From the NCBI GenBank assembly GCA_964352215.1, contig CAYGRE010000028.1, positions 1 to 64,000 on the forward strand: a stretch of DNA of 64,000 nucleotides, written 5' to 3'. Below are positions 1-8,103 of the stretch, in pieces. How positions within the stretch are numbered: position 1 is the first letter of the stretch; the number at the start of each line of letters is the position of its first letter. The DNA is from CAWUKT01 sp964352215. GTDB lineage: Bacteria > Bacteroidota > Bacteroidia > J057 > JADKCL01. A program made the position numbers and the translations under genes. Under the pieces are notes generated by a model. That model ran no database searches. It was given only the letters and a program-made list of their open reading frames with translations, and had not been told where the DNA came from.

Positions 1-3000
1 GCTGCCAACGGACCCACCGACATCAATCCGGGTGACACTGCCCAATACTGCCTGGAGCACTCCGATTTCAGGTTTTATGACGATGCTCAGGGAGCATTTG
101 CTACCGTAGACCTCATTCTACCTGCCAATCTGAATTATGCAGGGGGGCCGGGTGAACTCTTCTTTGAAGACCCCCAGGGCGATGTCTGGAATCCGACCAG
201 TGTCACGGTGATTGGGGATACCGTCAGAGCTATCTTCCCATTACCACAATCCGCCGGGGTCACTTTGGAAAAGGTCAATCTCAAGTTCAAGGTCACCCCC
301 AATTGTCCAACCGTCTGCTCGGGAGGCATCGAGACGATTGAATACAACCTCTATCAGGTCGCCGATACCAGTTGCTCCTGTGTTCACAAAATCTCCTGCT
401 ATGATTTTTCAGTCAATGTCCACTGTGGTATCTGCAATTGTAACGATGGCGGTCTGATCTTCAGGAATTTCACCGCCACCCGCGATAATTTCGGGCTTCC
501 TGACAACAACGAAGATGGCATCCCCGACGGTCCCGGCCCGATTGACTCTTCCCTGGTCCGGATGAATTATGTCATGTTTGGCGATACCCTCCTGACCCGC
601 TTCCATGGAACGGTCGATACGACGCTGGCAAATCCATTCTGGGTAGGAGGATATGCGAGTTCGGAAATCTCAAGGGGAAATGCTTTGACTCCGATCAATG
701 CTGAGATGGCCATTTATGACCAAAGCACGGGGAATACCTACAATTGCGCACTTGCCCTCCCTACCGTAACTACCGTTTCAGGGAATATCCGGAATTTCCA
801 CTTTGACTTTGATACGACCTTTCTAAGTTCCTGCTTACCGCTCGGGTTTGTATTTGAAGCGGGGGACTCTCTGGTGCTCTCGGCACGCTACCGGGTGAGC
901 ACCAATACGGGTGGTTCGGTCACCTCGGAAACCCTGACCAATGAATTTGCCTTCATCAACCCCGTCACCAATGACACCGGAGCATGTGACAGTTACAGTG
1001 GCGCATTCGTTCTGGTAGGCTATTATTATACCAATTGTTGCTACGATAAATTCAATGCTTCCGGGTGTAACAATATCACCGTTTCCCAAAACCACTATGT
1101 CAGCATTGGAAACTGTTGTTCTAATTATACCGGGGGAAATATATTTCACTACGAATACCGGCCTTGGGCAACTATTGATGAGGTCCGGGTATTTGTGCCG
1201 AATGGTTACAATTTCGTCTCCGCCACCATGGAGGACCGACGTACAGTTGGCACCCAGGGACAAACAGTCGTCACCACCCCGATCACACCTTATGCGATCA
1301 GCGGAGACACCATCTATTTTGATCTGGACTCGATCTATGTCGGCAATGGCGGCACCGTACTCCCGAGTGACGATGGGTTCCTGGGCATTCTGCGACTGAC
1401 CTTGCAACCGACCTGTGCAGTCAACGAGGGGGCCGAACGCATCTGGACTGCTTACGACTGGAACCCAATTCCTCAGCTAACCGGCCCGGGATCAGCAAAT
1501 ACCACCATTACTTCCTACGACTCCCTCGCCTGGCAAGGCGCCAGTCTTTCGGTGACGCCTACTGTCCAGGTCGTTCCCGGCATTGATGCAGAGGTGCAAT
1601 GGGAATTCCAGATCGAGAACAGCTCCAATATCCATATCGCTTCCAACAGTTGGTTCGCTTTCGTTTCTCCCTCCGGGCAGATCGTTCCGGTAACCGTGAC
1701 CGATATAGGCAACAGCACTACCCTCACCCCTAGCAATGGTATTTACCAGGTCGGCGATGTGTTGGCTGACAGTATCCGCACCTTCCGCCTTTCTGCGACC
1801 TATAACAATTGCGACCTGGACTCTATCCAGGTACTGGTCGGCTGGAATTGCCCCAGCTACCCTTCCTCTCTGGCTACTGCCGCCTGTGTCGTCGACTCCA
1901 AATACCTGGTGGTAGATCCTCAGGAGGCGGATTTACAAGCCACCCTGAGCATGCCTACCGGCCCCTTCGACATCTGCGATTCGATCATGGTGGAGCTCAA
2001 TGTCGTCTCCTCTCAGATTGCAAGCATCGACGATATCCTGATCAATGTGCTCCTCCCGCTTACCGGTGGGCTCCTCTATGCACCGGGATCATCAGAATTG
2101 CGCTATCCTACGGGGGGCTCTTTTGCAGCCATTCCTGACCCTGCCATCGCCGGCACCTTCTTGACCTACGATGTGGATTCCATCAATGCCATCATTGAAG
2201 CCAACTTTCTCCCCGGCTCCGTGCAGCCGGATTCCAACTCCTTCACCTTACGGTTCTGGTTAACTACCGATTGTGACTTTGCCTCTGGTCGTCGCTTCCT
2301 GGTGCGTATTACTGCCGATCAGATCTGTGGTGACCCGATCTCTCCGGTGTTGATTTTCTCGGCTCCGATTGACATCAATGGTGCGACTACCCCTTATTCA
2401 ACTGCGGTGAATGGCTCCATTGGCCAGAACACTTCCTGCCCGGACAACCAGACGGTCTCCGTGAATTTCGCCAATACCGGACTGGGTACGACGGCAGCCG
2501 GGGACAGCATCTTTGTGGATCTCAATTTGGGCTATGGATACGCCGGCAATTTCATCGGCATCCTCAACCCTCCTTTGGCGACTGCTCCTACGGTCCAAAC
2601 CCTGGCTGGAGGAACCCGCCTCGCCTGGGAATTGCCCGCTGGCCTCACGGTGGGAGATTCGGTCCAATTCACCTTTGACATCGACGTTTATTCTTCGGTG
2701 GCTTGTGGAACGGACTTCCTCACCATTAGTTCTGAGGTCAACTCCAATCTCTTCTGTGCCCGCACCGGCACCAATTGCAATGCTGCGGTGGTTACTGGTT
2801 CTGCAACCCTGAATATCCCCGTTGCCCGCCCCGATCTCGCGCTCAATAACTTTACTTCAACTATAGGTCCCGGACCCGCTGGCTTTCAGTATAATTATGG
2901 TGGAACCATTGAGAACAATGGGGTTGCGATTCCCGGAGGAACCAGCACCAATGTCCAGTTCTATTGTGACTCCGATATGAGTGGCAGCTTCAATGCCGGA

Positions 3001-3759
3001 GATGTCCTGATCGGCACCTATACTACCACGGTTGGCATCAGTAACATCACTCCCCACAACTTCACCGGACAGTTCAATTTCAACAATACGGTCTGTACGG
3101 ATTCGAATGCCATCTTCGCGGTAATCATGCCGGATACGGCATCGGGGTATTGCCTTTGCGATACTGCAATCGGGAATACCAATGTTGTACTGCCGGTGGC
3201 CTGGTTGAGTGCGCGGGGTGAGGCGCAGCCGCAAGGCAACCTGATCGAATGGTCAGCTTTGGTTCTGAATGGCCACGATCATTTTGTGGTGGAGCATCGG
3301 AGCGGTCGCGGTGGTCAAAATGGAACAGGTGGTACGGGTGGCACTAATAATGGTACGAATGGTCAAACTGGTCCATATTGGGAAGAGGTCTCCTCACCCA
3401 TTTACGAATGGAATTCCAATTACGACTGGTTCCACACCACTCCGGCTGAGATCGAGCAATACCGGGTCCGCGCGGTAGACCAAAACGGCAACTTTACCTT
3501 CTCAGAAACGATCCTGATTGACCGGGGTAGCTTGAAACTGTGCCGCTTCTTCCCGAACCCGGCCAGCGGGTTGGTGTATCTGGACGGTCCGGCCGGGACG
3601 GTGTATCAGATCACCAGTCTGGTCGGCCAGAAGGTTGCGGATGGGCTGCTGGAAGAGGGCCTCACGCCTGTTGATCTGGTCAATTTGTCCAGCGGTGTCT
3701 ACCTGATCGAGTTTTTTACCGAGCAGGGATCGCAGGTGGAGCGGATGGTGGTGGAATGA
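1..3759 (+). CDS. Large T9SS-secreted surface protein, 5' end outside window
   Basis: The frame is open from base 1, so this is the C-terminal 1252 residues of a longer protein. It consists of repeated beta-rich, Ig-like or DUF11-like extracellular modules rich in Thr, Ser, Asn, Asp and Cys, with phrases such as DSIMVELNV and GDSIFVDLNL recurring about every 200 residues. Before the end lies the fibronectin-like module that often precedes Bacteroidota sorting domains (VAWLSARGEAQPQGNLIEW, later YRVRAVDQNGNF). One of its loops carries a Gly/Asn/Thr-rich insert encoded at 3301-3370. The last ~70 residues (FFPNPASGLVYL ... SSGVYLIEF) are a type A T9SS sorting domain, so export across the outer membrane and surface attachment are inferred. 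No catalytic motif is visible; an adhesin or structural role is a guess. A methionine near base 208 is internal and not the start. Confidence 0.85.
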   Translation, partial: AANGPTDINPGDTAQYCLEHSDFRFYDDAQGAFATVDLILPANLNYAGGPGELFFEDPQGDVWNPTSVTVIGDTVRAIFPLPQSAGVTLEKVNLKFKVTPNCPTVCSGGIETIEYNLYQVADTSCSCVHKISCYDFSVNVHCGICNCNDGGLIFRNFTATRDNFGLPDNNEDGIPDGPGPIDSSLVRMNYVMFGDTLLTRFHGTVDTTLANPFWVGGYASSEISRGNALTPINAEMAIYDQSTGNTYNCALALPTVTTVSGNIRNFHFDFDTTFLSSCLPLGFVFEAGDSLVLSARYRVSTNTGGSVTSETLTNEFAFINPVTNDTGACDSYSGAFVLVGYYYTNCCYDKFNASGCNNITVSQNHYVSIGNCCSNYTGGNIFHYEYRPWATIDEVRVFVPNGYNFVSATMEDRRTVGTQGQTVVTTPITPYAISGDTIYFDLDSIYVGNGGTVLPSDDGFLGILRLTLQPTCAVNEGAERIWTAYDWNPIPQLTGPGSANTTITSYDSLAWQGASLSVTPTVQVVPGIDAEVQWEFQIENSSNIHIASNSWFAFVSPSGQIVPVTVTDIGNSTTLTPSNGIYQVGDVLADSIRTFRLSATYNNCDLDSIQVLVGWNCPSYPSSLATAACVVDSKYLVVDPQEADLQATLSMPTGPFDICDSIMVELNVVSSQIASIDDILINVLLPLTGGLLYAPGSSELRYPTGGSFAAIPDPAIAGTFLTYDVDSINAIIEANFLPGSVQPDSNSFTLRFWLTTDCDFASGRRFLVRITADQICGDPISPVLIFSAPIDINGATTPYSTAVNGSIGQNTSCPDNQTVSVNFANTGLGTTAAGDSIFVDLNLGYGYAGNFIGILNPPLATAPTVQTLAGGTRLAWELPAGLTVGDSVQFTFDIDVYSSVACGTDFLTISSEVNSNLFCARTGTNCNAAVVTGSATLNIPVARPDLALNNFTSTIGPGPAGFQYNYGGTIENNGVAIPGGTSTNVQFYCDSDMSGSFNAGDVLIGTYTTTVGISNITPHNFTGQFNFNNTVCTDSNAIFAVIMPDTASGYCLCDTAIGNTNVVLPVAWLSARGEAQPQGNLIEWSALVLNGHDHFVVEHRSGRGGQNGTGGTGGTNNGTNGQTGPYWEEVSSPIYEWNSNYDWFHTTPAEIEQYRVRAVDQNGNFTFSETILIDRGSLKLCRFFPNPASGLVYLDGPAGTVYQITSLVGQKVADGLLEEGLTPVDLVNLSSGVYLIEFFTEQGSQVERMVVE

Positions 3760-3778
3760 TCCCTTGAAGATATCATCA

Positions 3779-4756
3779 ATGACCGTATTCAACTTCATTC
3801 GCAAACACTATGTTGAGTTACTCGGCATTACAATTACCGTATGCTTGGCCCTCATTTTTGATCAAGGGGCAATCCAAAAAGCCGAAGATGCAAATATTAT
3901 CTCCTTGGAAGCAAACAGGAGATCTTATGCTGCAAACAGATTAGCGGAATTAGCTTTGTATGAAGAAAGAAGCTTCCAAATACAAAAGGAAGAATTCAAT
4001 GATTTGACCAATCGATTAAGTCAATATCAAGCCAATGAAGTGGAACCTTCCTCAAAGGAAATAGATCAAATAATTGAGTTGGTGTATTCATGGAAGCCAT
4101 TTCCTGAAATTATATACAGGGATTCCCAATTAGAATTCACCCAAAAGGGGGTGTCTGTATTTCGGGCAAAGCTTTTTGCTTTTCTCATCAACAATTTTTC
4201 TCGGGAGCATAATTGGATCCGCGAGACGCTCAATGCCGGCGATTTCACCCATTCTTCCTTCGAACACCTCAAGGTAAACGGGCAGAAGATATGGTATACC
4301 ATAGATCTAACCGGATTGACCATGAGGGGTGCCAAAGTTTCAAATCTAATGTTGTATCGACCGATTTTCAGAAATGGGTGGTTTGAGGATGGAATCATTG
4401 AACAGTCCCGATTCGTTTTTGGAGATTTCAGCAACTCTCATTTCCAACGAACCAATATTCTCCGAAAAGACACCTTCCAAAGCTGTTATTTTAAGGATAT
4501 TGTAGTGAACCAATCCACAATCAGAAATTGCCATTTCGAAGACCGGGTTTTGTTGGAAGGGAATATCGAAATTGAAGGAACAAAATTTGAAGAATCAACA
4601 ATGGATTTTCTGGAAATAAATGCAGACACCCTTCGTTTGGTAAATTGCGACTTGTCTGAGCTGTCTTGTGACAGTATCATTTTAAACAATTCCATTACTT
4701 TTGATCTAGATTCTATGTCGTACTATACTTTCAAGAAAGGAAAGACGAAACGATGA
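3779..4756 (+). CDS. Membrane-anchored pentapeptide-repeat-like protein
   Basis: The 325-residue product starts with a short cytosolic stretch and one transmembrane segment (VELLGITITVCLALIF). A charged helical region follows (about residues 35-150). From about residue 165 to 300 the protein has a pentapeptide-repeat-like pattern with aromatic or Leu centres every five residues (DLTGLTMRGAKVSNL, SRFVFGDFSNSHFQRTN). Such repeats form a right-handed quadrilateral beta-helix used for protein contacts; the partner is unknown. I chose ATG 3779. A TTG at 3764, 5 nt after the preceding stop, is in frame and possible. The gene is AT-richer than the preceding one and begins a run of accessory genes. 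No homologue with known function is recognised. Confidence 0.75.
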   Translation: MTVFNFIRKHYVELLGITITVCLALIFDQGAIQKAEDANIISLEANRRSYAANRLAELALYEERSFQIQKEEFNDLTNRLSQYQANEVEPSSKEIDQIIELVYSWKPFPEIIYRDSQLEFTQKGVSVFRAKLFAFLINNFSREHNWIRETLNAGDFTHSSFEHLKVNGQKIWYTIDLTGLTMRGAKVSNLMLYRPIFRNGWFEDGIIEQSRFVFGDFSNSHFQRTNILRKDTFQSCYFKDIVVNQSTIRNCHFEDRVLLEGNIEIEGTKFEESTMDFLEINADTLRLVNCDLSELSCDSIILNNSITFDLDSMSYYTFKKGKTKR

Positions 4757-4885
4757 ATATTTGTTGTTATTATTGAACAAGTGGCTAATTTTAGTGACAT
4801 AAAAATGCACTATTTGCCAGCTTTGCATTTTATTAGTACTTTAGAATTTCGGTTATGCTGAATAAAATTCATACATACACCTACT

Positions 4886-5509
4886 ATGAATAGTCTAGTT
4901 ATAAGATTTTGCTGGTTGTTGATATTGCCAGTTATCCTTCTGGCGTGTGACAATAAAAACGAAGAACATATTCCACCGAATCCTCCCTCGTCATATTCAT
5001 CGTTGAATGCAGATGAAAGTAATCACCCTGGCGATCTTAAAATTGGGGTAATATCTCCTCCAATTAGGAAAGATGTCGGTATAGCACAGGAAATTCCCGT
5101 GAGCTTTTCAGTTCCAGAGGATCTCCTGGAAACTATATTGATGGATCGTCTGCCAAATTTGGACCGCACCAAATATGAGATTAGCACTGAGAAAAACGGT
5201 TTTTTTGTGAGTAGAGATAAATCTGTAGATGACTCCCAGGAACGAGCCTTCTATCTGGGAGCCGAATTGCTAAACATAGACACCAGAGAAAATGAATACC
5301 TCCGCATTCGCCTGGAAAGGAAGGGGAATTCATTTTACGTGAACAATATAGATTCAAGTTTCGGCCAGCTTTTCAGGTGTAAAGAACCTGGTGGATTTTT
5401 CTCAGTAGATATCAATCCCCAAGATGGGATTCTTACAGCCAGTTGCTACAAAGACAGAAGTAAAGGCACTGACAAATTGAGACGCGACCAAATTACCTGG
5501 GGTAACTGA
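4886..5509 (+). CDS. Lipoprotein of unknown function
   Basis: The 207-residue product has a signal peptide ending in a lipobox (ILLAC, Cys at residue 21), followed by a Pro/Ser/Asn-rich linker and a domain I do not recognise. Lipidation and envelope location are inferred. The C-terminal part has two further Cys (LFRCKEPGG and LTASCYKD). AT-rich like its neighbours. It lies 129 nt after the pentapeptide gene and 40 nt before a second small lipoprotein gene, with which it may form a transcription unit. Both proteins place a 'NSFY' segment before their Cys-containing tails, which may mean common descent, but the similarity is too weak to call by eye. Confidence 0.7.
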   Translation: MNSLVIRFCWLLILPVILLACDNKNEEHIPPNPPSSYSSLNADESNHPGDLKIGVISPPIRKDVGIAQEIPVSFSVPEDLLETILMDRLPNLDRTKYEISTEKNGFFVSRDKSVDDSQERAFYLGAELLNIDTRENEYLRIRLERKGNSFYVNNIDSSFGQLFRCKEPGGFFSVDINPQDGILTASCYKDRSKGTDKLRRDQITWGN

Positions 5510-5549
5510 TACATTCTTTTCAGGATATAATTTAACCAACTCATATATT

Positions 5550-6029
5550 ATGATTCGTAAATGCCTTATAGGGATAGGTATGATGGGATTGCTATTCTTT
5601 TCCCTCACATCCTGCTCTGATTCAGATCCTATTTCGGACTCCCAGCCAATAGTCTCATGGAGTAAATCAGTGCCTTTCATTGCAGAATACTCAAAAGGGG
5701 TTTTTACAAGTAATTGGACGTCTGCTCAACTGGTAAGTAGTTTCAAAACCATCACAGAAGAAAATGTCCTGGATTATTCCTTTACATTGATTGATAACAG
5801 CTTTTATTTGGTTGGATATTTCTCAAAAGTGAAGATTTACCGCCACCTCAGCTATGAAAATTCCTCAGAGCGATTGTATATCGAACCGAATTTCACCACC
5901 TGTTCAGGAACCTTGCAATGTCCTGATTGCAGCTTATCAGGAGGTCAATGTTGTTGTGATGATGAACCAGGATGTCAAACGGAAAATTGTGAGAAAAGCT
6001 TTGGAGTTGGGGGTATTACACCTCAATAA
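5550..6029 (+). CDS. Small lipoprotein with cysteine-rich C-terminus
   Basis: The 159-residue product has a signal peptide and lipobox (SLTSC, Cys at residue 24), then a ~90-residue domain and a short Cys-rich tail containing CSGTLQCPDCSLSGGQCCCD and CQTENCEK: eleven Cys in about 40 residues. In an envelope protein these would form disulfides or bind metal; which of these is not visible. It follows the previous lipoprotein gene by 40 nt. No family is recognised. The tail resembles knottin or metal-cluster spacing, but that is only an impression. Confidence 0.65.
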   Translation: MIRKCLIGIGMMGLLFFSLTSCSDSDPISDSQPIVSWSKSVPFIAEYSKGVFTSNWTSAQLVSSFKTITEENVLDYSFTLIDNSFYLVGYFSKVKIYRHLSYENSSERLYIEPNFTTCSGTLQCPDCSLSGGQCCCDDEPGCQTENCEKSFGVGGITPQ

Positions 6030-6136
6030 GCTGTACAGAATTGATTATATATCTTGCTTCTGTATTTGGGAACTTTTTTAAGCGAACCATTGAATAAAAA
6101 GTGCATTCCCACCTTAATAACTTTCCAATACCAGAA

Positions 6137-6307
6137 TTACTCATCCAAATAGGGTCGCTCATTTGCGAAAAGAGCATGCCTGGTTTGTTGTTGCCAACTT
6201 TTGGGGGCTTCACTTCTCAGGATGATGACTCCCATCATTGCATGACGCGCTTTGAATACGAAGTCAGGGAGGTTGTCTCCGCCATTCACTTTAGCATGTC
6301 GCTTCAT
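6137..6307 (-). CDS. Possible 56-residue ORF behind the acetyltransferase remnant
   Basis: The short open frame starts at an ATG inside the last codons of the broken acetyltransferase (17-nt overlap) and ends at TAA 6139-6137. The translation (MKRHAKVNGGDNLPDFVFKA ... ERPYLDE) has a plausible protein-like composition, and the overlap is typical of translational coupling. It matches no family I know, and it could equally be debris of the same decayed locus or chance. Confidence 0.2.
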   Translation of the reverse strand: MKRHAKVNGGDNLPDFVFKARHAMMGVIILRSEAPKSWQQQTRHALFANERPYLDE

Positions 6308-6676
6308 ATTCTTCTCTGAGCAGTGAAAATATCAGGGTGTCTTGGGTTTCCCCTTCCCTGACAAAGTGCTGCCTCAAAAATCCCTCCTGGGTAAAACCGA
6401 AGTTTCTAATCAGACGTAAGGAAGCAATCCACACCTCCCAATTGTTTGATTCGTTTGTTTCAATACGAGCAAAAAAGCGACAATCGAACGGTCATAGGTT
6501 TTATAGCCTCCCTGACTCTTGAACTTCTCCCGGACAAACTCTTCATGGCTTAACAAACCGAGAATTTTCACAATCTCCGCTTCTGTGTAATTCTGAAATA
6601 ACCTTGTAAAGGATTCTGGTGTTAGCTTTTTCAGCAATAACCTTTTTGTTTCTAGTACCTCGAACTCCATATTCAT
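6291..6676 (-). pseudogene. GNAT (RimJ-like) N-acetyltransferase, internally deleted and frameshifted
   Basis: The N-terminal half reads from ATG 6676 (or 6670) as EFEVLETKRLLLKKLTPESF ... QTIGRCGL and then stops at 6410. In the next frame, from about 6428, the C-terminal end of the same fold continues: ASLRLIRNFGFTQEGFLRQ, then TLIFSLLREEY, with stop TAA at 6293-6291. In RimJ/RimL-type acetyltransferases about 50-60 residues separate these blocks, covering the acetyl-CoA binding strand and loop. That piece is missing and the frame has shifted, so the gene cannot make an active enzyme. Family assignment rests on the conserved start (ETxRLxLxxLxxED-like) and the NxASxRLxxxxGFxxEGxLR block. Confidence 0.75.
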
Positions 6677-6795
6677 TCTTTTTATACAGCCTAAAAGACC
6701 AAACTGGATTAAACAGGCCTACAATATCGCATTTCTTGTCTGTATAAACACTCCCAAACTCCCTTTTGGGCACCAAAATACGCCTTTTGGGTCCC

Positions 6796-7273
6796 CTGAC
6801 CTATGGCTGCGAGGCTTCCAACCCATTGTTGAGAACCTCGCACCCCATGGCTGAGAAGGTTCGATTGCATGCCCGAGGGTCTCCTTGGCTATCGGGCGGG
6901 CCTGGAGGATACTCGCGGGGGCCGGCAAGGCTATCCGGGGAAGGGGTGCTGATACTCCGGCGGAATATTGGGACCCGCAAGGGGGTGGTCGGCGACCCTC
7001 CCGTGGGTTGTCAAACCTATGCCAGAGAGTTGCACTGCCCCTCGGCAGGGTATCTTGACCTATGCCGGAGGGCCTCGGTGATTGGGCTGGTAGCCTTCGC
7101 CACCCGCCCGAGGGCCTTCGCGCCCAGCCGGAATGGATCGAGAGCCTCGCAGCCATGGGTTGGAAGGCTCGCAGAGAAGGGTTAGGAGGCTCGCAGCCGT
7201 AGGTTGAGGGACCCTCAGTGAGGGGTTAGGAGCCTCGCAGCCGTAGGTTGAGGACCCTCAGTAAGGGGTTTGG
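6796..7273. repeat. GC-rich cassette bounded by inverted arrays of a 22-mer
   Basis: This ~480-nt stretch is clearly GC-richer than the AT-rich genes around it. On the right (7143-7273) six head-to-tail units of 20-23 nt follow the pattern AGGCTCGCAGnnnnGGGTTA and close variants. On the left (6803-6865) the same family runs in the opposite direction: bases 6803-6816 are the exact reverse complement of 7143-7156, and the reverse complement of 6807-6825 matches 7156-7174 at 18 of 19 bases. The centre holds further degenerate copies. Open frames of 139 and 145 codons on the two strands follow from the base composition and resemble no protein. Confidence 0.7.
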
Positions 7274-7342
7274 AGGCTCATTAAGCCATATTTTGAGGGG
7301 GTTTCATAAGGATTGAAAGGCTCCCTGAGCTCTATCTCAGAA

Positions 7343-7377
7343 CTGAAGAAGCTGCCCTTTTGAGACAGCTTCTTCAG
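7343..7377. terminator. Perfect 12-bp hairpin between repeat cassette and LRR gene
   Basis: CTGAAGAAGCTG (7343-7354) and CAGCTTCTTCAG (7366-7377) are perfect inverted repeats around an 11-nt loop. The hairpin lies ~40 nt beyond the stop of the minus-strand LRR gene, so it may end that transcript or protect its 3' end. No U-tract follows on the minus strand, so factor-independent termination is uncertain. Confidence 0.45.
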
Positions 7378-7417
7378 GAGGATGATATTAATATCTCGTA
7401 GAAAGCACAATCAGTGA

Positions 7418-8071
7418 CTAGAAATTAATCTTTATGCCGCCATTCGTATTTCTGATTTCCTCAGTTGGAATAGGATACTTATTGTTTTTTAAATCTATGT
7501 ATTTCAAGCTTTCCAAGCTGTTTACCTGTGAGGGAACGTGCTTGAATTTATTGTCGTTTAAAAACAAGTACCTGATATGACTCAAGCTGGAAGCATTTTC
7601 AGGCAATGCCTTCAAGCCATCATTTTCCAGGTGCAGGGAGGTTAAATTGGGGAGTTCACTTAAGATTGGTATGTTTTTCTCGAGCTTGAAGTATTTGTCA
7701 TCATTTATATAGAGCTCTTCCAAATTGACCAGATTGGTAAATGTTGCTGGCAACACTTTAAAATCATTTCCACTCAAATCGAGCACCTTGAGGTTCCTTA
7801 AATTGCCGATCCCAGGTGGAATTTGCTTCAAGTGGTCATTCTTCAGACTCAGATACTCAAGGTTTGTAAACTTTGACCATTCTGTGTTTGGGATTTGAAT
7901 TTCCTGGTCACTCAGGTCAAGTCTATAAACATTCTCTGGGTTTTCTAATGCCTCTTCCAAGCTTTTGAACTCTTTCTTTAGCTGCGTGGAATCTGGTAGT
8001 GATTGAGCTTCTGCATGGTTGAAGAGTAGCGCAATAGCTGCAAGTAAGACTGATGAATATTTGATAATCAT
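7418..8071 (-). CDS. Exported leucine-rich-repeat protein
   Basis: The 217-residue product starts at ATG 8071, which gives a clean signal peptide ending at AEAQ. An upstream in-frame codon (8116) would overlap the previous gene and bury the signal. After a short helical lead (QLKKEFKSLEEALENPENVY) come about six leucine-rich repeats of the LxxLxLxxNxLxxLP type (LEYLSLKNDHLKQIP, LKVLDLSGNDFKVLP, IRYLFLNDNKFKHVP). Such exported LRR proteins bind proteins or surfaces; the ligand is unknown. The gene follows the carbonic anhydrase gene by 32 nt on the same strand and is probably cotranscribed with it. Confidence 0.8.
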   Translation of the reverse strand: MIIKYSSVLLAAIALLFNHAEAQSLPDSTQLKKEFKSLEEALENPENVYRLDLSDQEIQIPNTEWSKFTNLEYLSLKNDHLKQIPPGIGNLRNLKVLDLSGNDFKVLPATFTNLVNLEELYINDDKYFKLEKNIPILSELPNLTSLHLENDGLKALPENASSLSHIRYLFLNDNKFKHVPSQVNSLESLKYIDLKNNKYPIPTEEIRNTNGGIKINF

Positions 8072-8103
8072 AGGAAATGAATTTATTGTAAAAAGCAGTT
8101 GCC

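Noticed and set aside
835..1407. 190-codon antisense ORF in the giant T9SS gene
   Set aside because: Lies wholly inside a well-supported reading frame and has no start context or recognisable domain.
6719..7185. Two long ORFs on opposite strands (145 and 139 codons) in the GC-rich repeat cassette
   Set aside because: Both follow from GC-rich repeats with few stop codons. Their translations are Arg/Pro/Gly-rich with no fold-like pattern and overlap each other completely.
7143..7273. CRISPR-like array of ~22-nt units
   Set aside because: Units are contiguous with no unique spacers, repeats are degenerate, and no cas gene is in the window.
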